A stretch of 64,000 nucleotides of DNA from Magnolia sinica. Lineage: Eukaryota; Streptophyta; Magnoliopsida; Magnoliales; Magnoliaceae. The notes beneath the pieces are model-generated. The model did no database searches. It was not told the origin of the DNA and saw nothing but the letters and a program-made list of their open reading frames with translations. Below, one piece after another: positions 58,725-64,000 of this stretch. The DNA lies in contig NC_080582.1 in NCBI RefSeq assembly GCF_029962835.1, positions 74,458,177 through 74,522,176 on the forward strand, given 5' to 3'. Numbering within the stretch: position 1 is the first letter of the stretch; each line of letters starts with the position of its first letter. Made by a program: the position numbers and the translations under genes.

Positions 58725-59250
58725 CATGGGGCCCACCATAGCGTCTGTTGGAGGGAGTAAGTGGGTGTTTCCCTTACCATGTGGGGCCCACCTTGATGAA
58801 TGTGTTTCATATCCATGCCGTCCATATGTTTTTATAGCTCATTTAAGGATGTTATTTCAAAAATTAAGAATAACCAAATCTCTGGGGGACCACACCACTG
58901 GAAAAAGTGGTGCATGACAATTAAAAGCTTTTTGTAGGTCACAACAGTTTTGGATTAAGCTAATCTCCTTAATTTCCATTCATCCAGTTGTGGTTGACAT
59001 TATCAACAGGTTAGATGACAAATAAACATTACATATCTGCTTACAATGGGCCTTGGAAAGTTTTTAATGGTGAGCGTTCAATCATCAATTTTCTTGTGAG
59101 AATTAGATATGCTTAATTTTTGGGACAGTGTCTTAAAATGGACTGTAAAAACGGATGGATGGAATGGATATGCAACATAGGATCGAGGTGGGCCCTACGG
59201 TAAGGATAACACCCGCTAAGTTGTTACCCAAGTATTACCTAATCCGCACC
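58725..59250. mobile_element. Palindromic GTGGGCCCCAC repeat, near-complete
   Basis: The inner left arm ATGTGGGGCCCACCTTGATG and inner right arm GATCGAGGTGGGCCCTACGG are mirrored. Outer parts AAGTGGGTGTTTCCCTTACC and GGTAAGGATAACACCCGCTA are mirrored too. The centre has ACAGTTTTGGATTAAGCTAA and GGTTAGATGACAAATAAACA. Confidence 0.75.
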
Positions 59251-59301
59251 CTTTATTAGACTGTTACCCAAGTAACACCTAATCCACGCCCTCTATTAGA
59301 C
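59222..59301. repeat. Tandem duplication, 40 bp unit
   Basis: TGTTACCCAAGTATTACCTA... and TGTTACCCAAGTAACACCTA... are adjacent 40 bp units with few differences. The unit is the outer end of the palindromic family (compare GGATTAGGTGTTACCTAGG at 60449), so its terminus has been duplicated in place. Confidence 0.8.
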
Positions 59302-60445
59302 ATCTCACTCGTCTCACAAGCTTGTCCCACCATGAAAATGAGATGCCAAAAAAATCAGGTCAGTCCGACTATTAGGTAAGGCTCGCCGTAAAAGAAACCA
59401 ACATAAAATACCAAAATAAACTCCCTGTTCATATCAGGGGTGAGCATTTAATTGGCCGATCAACTTGATTTTGAGGGCATCATATTTTCATGGTGGGCCA
59501 ACCTTTTTGGATAGGTGAGATATCACACAAACACCATGGTAGACCTTACACTCTAACTAGTTGGATGTACAACCATTGCTGGTAAGTATTTCTCTGAATA
59601 TATTATATATGGGAGGATAGGCTGTGGGTGGGCAATGCTTGGCCAAAAATGGTTCGGACTCTTATAACTTTTCATATAAGTCCGTTCCATGGGCTTAAAG
59701 GATGTGTCCAAACCTAACATAAACAAATATAAAACTCAAATATCTCAACTCATGGTGCTTTATAAGCACTTCAAAAGAAATTGACTGAAATGTGAAACCC
59801 AATGTCAACCCGTCGCATTCCAAAATTCGATTGGCTGAACAATCTAACCTCCAATGTGTAGACACTTATTTGCAGTTGGGGGAGCGGACTTGACGAGGAC
59901 AGGTCTCACCCAATGCAAGGAGGTCTTGATGTGAAGAGATTCGATTGGGCCGCTCACACATGATGGTGATTGATTATGTGCTCAACCGAACAACTTCCAA
60001 GCATGCTTTGCATTACTTTATCTATGAGAGCCACGTAGCTTAATAAAGTCTCACCACATTGGGCTTTACCATATTGGGTGAGTAAATTATTACCGTCTAC
60101 TATCAATCGAGTAACTTTGAAACATGTTTTGTGTGACTCCACCTCTGGTGGCGGTATGGTATGCCTAATCAAATCCTGTTGGGTGGGCTTTACCATATTG
60201 GGTGAGTAAATTAATACCGTCTACTGATATGATTTATAGATAGAGTAAATTACTTTGCATGCGATGCATCTAAACCAAGATGGAGAATTTGGGCAGTTGA
60301 TTTCGTATCATTCGTACCCTGCGTGCAGAATGTCTTAGTGCCTGCGTATCATCCACGTATCTTTACAGAGTATCAAAGTTTTCTTCCTTTTCTTAGCAAC
60401 GTGAGACGTGGCTCGCTGAGTGAGAGCGCCTTCAGTTCAGTCGGC
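59302..60445. other. Intergenic with a 43 bp direct repeat
   Basis: TGGGCTTTACCATATTGGGT followed by GAGTAAATTA(T/A)TACCGTCTACT occurs at about 60060-60101 and 60186-60227. No gene recognised. A CGTATCATCCACGTATC string near 60345 resembles the repeat upstream of eIF5A. Confidence 0.5.
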
Positions 60446-60447
60446 GC

Positions 60448-60960
60448 GGATTAGGTGTTACCTAGGTAGCACTTAGTGGGTGTTTCCTTACCGTGGGCCC
60501 CACCTTGACGATATGCTGTAATCTACTCTGTCCATTCGTTTTTTCAGCTCATTTTAGGACATGATCCCAAACATTAAGTACATCGGAATCACAATGGGAC
60601 CACACCACAAAAAACAGTGTTGATTGAATTCTTATTATTAAAAACTTCCAAAAGCCAATTGTAAGTAGATTTGTAATATTTATTTATCATCTAATTCATT
60701 TATCTTGTTTACGAGAACATGATGAAGGGAAAATACAAATATTAGCTTGATCCAAAACTTTTAAAACTTAGTAAGAACTTTTAATGATCATTCACCACTT
60801 TTTTTAGTATTGTGGTCCACCTTAGAATTGGATACGCTTTAGTTCTGGTACGACATCATCAAATGAATTGAAAAAAAAGATGTATGACACGGAACAAATT
60901 CATCAAGGTGGGCCACACATGGTAAGGGTAACACCCACTAAGCCGTTATTGGGTAAAAGC
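60448..60960. mobile_element. Palindromic GTGGGCCCCAC repeat, full-length
   Basis: Outer ends GGATTAGGTGTTACCTAGG...CACTTAGTGGGTGTTTCC and GGGTAACACCCACTAAGCCG are mirrored, as are inner ends CCGTGGGCCCCACCTTGACG and TCATCAAGGTGGGCCACACA. The centre holds CTTGATCCAAAACTTTTAAA. Same architecture as 45258-45764. Confidence 0.8.
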
Positions 60961-61025
60961 TAAAATGCTCACCACTGCACGGTTGGGCATTCCCAGGGGG
61001 TCCAAAACAGTCTAAGCATTATCAT

Positions 61026-61355
61026 GGGCCCACTTTGATGTATGTATTCTGTATCCATGGCGTCCATACATTTTTTTTCAACTATTTCAAGACACTTGAC
61101 TAAAAACAAAGCAAATTCAATTCTGAGGTGGACCCTACCATAGTAAACACTCACAAAAGTTATGGAGTAAGCTGATATTCATTTATTTTCCTTCATCTAG
61201 GTTTGTATGACATTATCAATAGTTTAAAGGGCAAATAAACATAGACATGGTGGGCCTTAGAAAGTTTTTAATGATAGACATTCAGTCACCACAATTTCCT
61301 AGAGTACATTCCACCTTCTAATCTTAAGGAAGTGGATTTCCTGGTGTACCACACA
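61026..61355. mobile_element. Palindromic GTGGGCCCCAC repeat, right arm truncated
   Basis: Begins ATGGGCCCACTTTGATGTAT; then GAGGTGGACCCTACCATAGT, AAAAGTTATGGAGTAAGCTG, CATGGTGGGCCTTAGAAAG and the mirrored ATTCCACCTTCTAATCTTAA. The outer right end is missing. Confidence 0.65.
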
Positions 61356-61439
61356 CCACCAACTTGGCTGGTGTGGATAACGAGGACGAGGCTCCTCTAG
61401 CTCCCAGTTGTACAACTGTTTCAGAAGGAGATCAAAGTT

Positions 61440-61620
61440 ACGTGGCCTCACAATGATGTATTTATTATATCCACACTATTCATACATTTGGTGAGATAAT
61501 TTTTATAGCATCGACTCAAAATTGAATCATATCCAAAGCACAAGTGGGCCACACTACAAATAGTATTGGGAACAATGATTCTCACCATTAAAAAATTCAG
61601 GCCATTATAACAAGTGGCAA
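61440..61620. mobile_element. Palindromic GTGGGCCCCAC repeat, left-arm fragment
   Basis: GTGGCCTCACAATGATGTAT, TATCCAAAGCACAAGTGGGC and CACCATTAAAAAATTCAGG follow the left-arm order, then the sequence runs into a TA microsatellite (61637-61654). Confidence 0.55.
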
Positions 61621-61980
61621 GGTACTTAGATGAAATATATATATATATATATATTTTTTTTTTTTTGCTGCTCATAATGTCTTTGATGAAATACCTATAA
61701 AACCATTGCTATTACTTTATATACAATGAATTTTTAAAAGTACTATTTATATGTTTGTGAAAATGTTGTATAGTTGAACTCGACTCAATGTTGGCTCGAA
61801 CTTCACTCAAACAGGCCAAAGTTGCTAACCGAACCGAGCCAAGCTGAACTGAGTTCGCCAATCAAGCTCAAGGACCGATCCAAGCCGAGTTCAAGTAGAG
61901 GCCGAGGAGTGGCCGAGTTGTGCCAGCTCGACTCGATTCAACTCATGTGCACCTCTAATCTCTGCTTCTTTTTGTAGCAT

Positions 61981-62216
61981 GGTTCACTTAAACTTTGAAT
62001 CTGGTTTATTTTTAATCTTAAACCTTATAATGATCTTGTCAAATAAGCAGACAAGCTGTATATAACGCATACCTCATGATGGAACCACATAACTTAGTGG
62101 TTCACTTAAACTTTGAATCTGGTTTATTTTTAATCTTAAACCTTATAATGATCTTGTCAAATAAGCAGACAAGCTGTATATAACGCATACCTCATGATGG
62201 AACCACATAACTTAGT
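61981..62216. repeat. Perfect 118 bp tandem duplication
   Basis: Two adjacent units, 61981-62098 and 62099-62216, both starting GGTTCACTTAAACTTTGAAT and ending CACATAACTTAGT. I found no difference between them. The unit is AT-rich, non-coding, and includes palindromic-family landmarks (ACTTAAACTTTGAATCTGG). Confidence 0.95.
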
Positions 62217-62639
62217 GTCGTCAACACACCAACGAGGTCGGCAGCCAATTCGCTTTCATTAAAACGGATGGATGGACGGTGTAGATATAGAATAAATACT
62301 AAGGGCTGCACCGTCTCGGGTGAGGCGTGGGCCGTATCTAATCCTTACCCATTTCCAATCCAATGGGATAAGCATTCCTGAAAAATTGAGCACTGAACCC
62401 ACGTTCAAGGACGGCGACAAAAACACCGTGAAAAACGTGCCCAACTATCAACTGATGAGGCCATATGTCGCCCACACGGCAACAGATTCCTCATCTGAGC
62501 CACTCATTAAGTGGGCCAATCGTAAAATCAGTGTTGCTCAATCCATCAGGTGGGCCACACCCATACACACAGAACAGCAGCCAGACATACGTTTCTCAGC
62601 CGTTGATTTTCTTAGAGGGAGCCAGTTTCACAAAAGCTC

Positions 62640-62955
62640 CCTGGGGTCCACCGTGATGTCTGTCACATATCCACTCCGTCCAATCGCTGTGCCAGCTCAT
62701 CTAACGACGTTAGCTTAAAAAATAAGCACATTCAAAACCCAGGTGGGCCACATTAAGAAAACAGCAGGGATCGAACATCCACCATTAAAATCTTATAAGG
62801 GCCCACAGGACTTCTTAATCCGGCCGATATTTGTGTTTTCCATTCCTCAGTCTTGGATCTGCCTGATTTTGGGTCTCATGTCCTAATACGAACTAGTGAA
62901 ACTGATGGACGGTGTGGATGTCGCACGGACATCAGGGTGATCCCCCACAGACCTT
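62640..62955. mobile_element. Palindromic GTGGGCCCCAC repeat, internally deleted
   Basis: Left arm CTGGGGTCCACCGTGATGTC...CAGGTGGGCCACATTAAG, centre AACATCCACCATTAAAATC, then a direct jump to right-arm TTGGATCTGCCTGATTTTGG and GATGGACGGTGTGGATGTC. The usual middle part with GACAAATAAACAT is absent. Confidence 0.6.
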
Positions 62956-63189
62956 TGAACGCCCCTCACGAAACTAGTGGGCCAACCTGATTCCCAGTGC
63001 CCGCAATGATCACGGAGAAACGCACGAGCGGCTGAGATTCTCCACACGTGCTCTCCTGGTACAACGCCGTGTCGCATCGGCACACCCCACCGCACGTCCC
63101 CATCACACGAGGCGTGCCACAGCGAGGCATCTGATACCTCTATCAATTATTCCATGATAGAAACCTCGATGCTCTGGCAGAGCGTGATG

Positions 63190-63560
63190 GATGATACGCA
63201 GGACGTAGAAATTGCACACGTGGCAAACAAGAAGTCAAAATAAGCCATCCAAATTACGCCACCCAGCGTCAGTCTATCCCGAGCTAAAAAACTAAACCCA
63301 TTTCATCATCTGACTTTTGGATTGATGGACATTTATCAGACGGTTAAAAATGCGAAATATCCAACGGTTCTCTTTTCACAAAAAAGATGTCCATGAATCA
63401 AAGGTCAGGATTGTTCAACTTTCGCATTGTGACTTCTCAAATAGCACAATCTAGCCAGTTTTATCTGGGTTAAAACATACCACTTATCGAATTACTGAGT
63501 GACTGCGTATCAAGTATCACACGCAGCCGGCGTATAAACAACTTCCCTTATTCCATCCAC
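63190..63560. repeat. Dispersed repeat upstream of eIF5A
   Basis: Related to 49706-50190 (see shared strings there). It ends about 130 bp upstream of the TATA box at 63685, so it forms part of the promoter-proximal region of the eIF5A gene. Confidence 0.55.
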
Positions 63561-63684
63561 AACTTTTCTCAAGAAAACATCTAGATCGTCCAAACCCATC
63601 AAAGCACGCAGCATTCAACGGATCAGATTATATCTCAGGATAAAAGCGAAACCCTAGTAGGAAAGATCAAGTAAATAGCCTACG

Positions 63685-63691
63685 TATATAA
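63685..63691 (+). promoter_or_regulatory. TATA box of eIF5A gene
   Basis: TACGTATATAAGGACTC, 138 bp before the start codon. A start of transcription near 63715-63725 would give a roughly 100-base leader that is CT-rich first and purine-rich just before ATG. Confidence 0.7.
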
Positions 63692-63822
63692 GGACTCACT
63701 CGTTCTCTGTCCATCCTTCTTCTCTCATTGCAGATATTCTCTCATTTCTCTTTTCAGCTGAAATTGAGGAGGGTATAGTCAGATTGGAGAGGGGATTTTG
63801 AGATTTCAGAGGGAAAGGAGAA

Positions 63823-63945
63823 ATGTCTGATGAAGAACATCACTTTGAATCGAAAGCTGACGCTGGAGCGTCGAAAACATACCCGCAGCAGGCAGGAACT
63901 ATAAGGAAGAACGGGTATATAGTCATTAAGGCCAGGCCTTGCAAG
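63823..63945 (+). CDS. eIF5A: Eukaryotic translation initiation factor 5A, first coding exon (gene continues beyond window)
   Basis: The 41 codons begin [19 protein letters not shown], include [17 protein letters not shown] and end ARPCK, followed at 63946 by GTATAAGA as splice donor, phase 0. This is the conserved N-terminus of plant eIF5A, up to the first strand of the SH3-like domain. The hypusine loop (the modified lysine in TSKTGKHG) would be in the next exon, outside the window. eIF5A binds the ribosomal E site and relieves stalling, for instance at proline runs, after deoxyhypusine synthase and hydroxylase modify that lysine. The ATG is chosen because upstream sequence is leader-like (AAAGGAGAAATG) and the frame matches the family start exactly. 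No disabling mutation in the visible part. Confidence 0.95.
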
Positions 63946-64000
63946 GTATAAGATTTATATACGGAATAATCGGTGTATGTAGTCTTTGATTTATCTTTTT

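Overview
The window is nuclear DNA from a flowering plant. It is dominated by transposable elements, and recognisable protein-coding sequence from ordinary host genes is confined to three small places. At the right edge (63823-63945, + strand) is the first coding exon of a translation factor eIF5A gene, ending in a GT splice donor and running off the window. At 46097-46153 (+) is a 19-codon first exon that looks like a Yip1-family (YIPF-type) membrane protein, with no further exons recognisable downstream. At 18485-18866 (-) is a decayed fragment of a pentatricopeptide repeat (PPR) gene lying inside a retrotransposon. The plant-type PPR fragment, tRNA-iMet-primed copia and chromovirus-like elements and long-LTR nests fit an angiosperm. 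A woody magnoliid is my guess from the abundant GTGGGCCCCAC palindromic repeats, but that is not demonstrated.

Layout. 1-7380: intergenic DNA with small inverted-repeat elements, five or so copies of a roughly 400-500 bp palindromic repeat family, and microsatellites. 7380-8081: an old chromovirus-like LTR fragment. 8217-9663 and 33394-33970: two halves of one decayed Ty3/gypsy (Tat-like) pol gene, split by a 23.7 kb insertion. That insertion is a nest. A solo-LTR-like element (9664-33393, + strand) was hit by a second LTR (10831 to about 27800, - strand). The second LTR was hit by a complete non-autonomous LTR element (12648-25432, - strand, 3.5 kb LTRs about 98% identical, TSD TGTAG). The outer element was hit separately by a solo LTR (28206-32228, TSD ATGGT). 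A sister of the 10831 LTR lies at 36171-42672, ends in an inverted copy of its own left terminus, and carries another solo LTR (37699-41944, TSD GCCCA).

42678-53726: intergenic DNA with palindromic repeats, the orphan Yip1-like exon flanked by a direct duplication, a small TRIM-like element (47293-48567) and a cluster of a second palindromic family (50310-52410). 53732-58310: a complete but decayed Ty1/copia element with 209 bp LTRs. 58311-63700: more palindromic repeats, a perfect 118 bp tandem duplication, and the repeat-bearing upstream region of eIF5A.

The order of insertions can be read directly from target-site duplications. The two sister LTRs also serve as empty-site references for each other: each carries, uninterrupted, the sequence into which an element inserted in the other. 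All comparisons were made by eye, so identities and some borders are approximate. I saw no tRNA, rRNA, CRISPR or organellar sequence.
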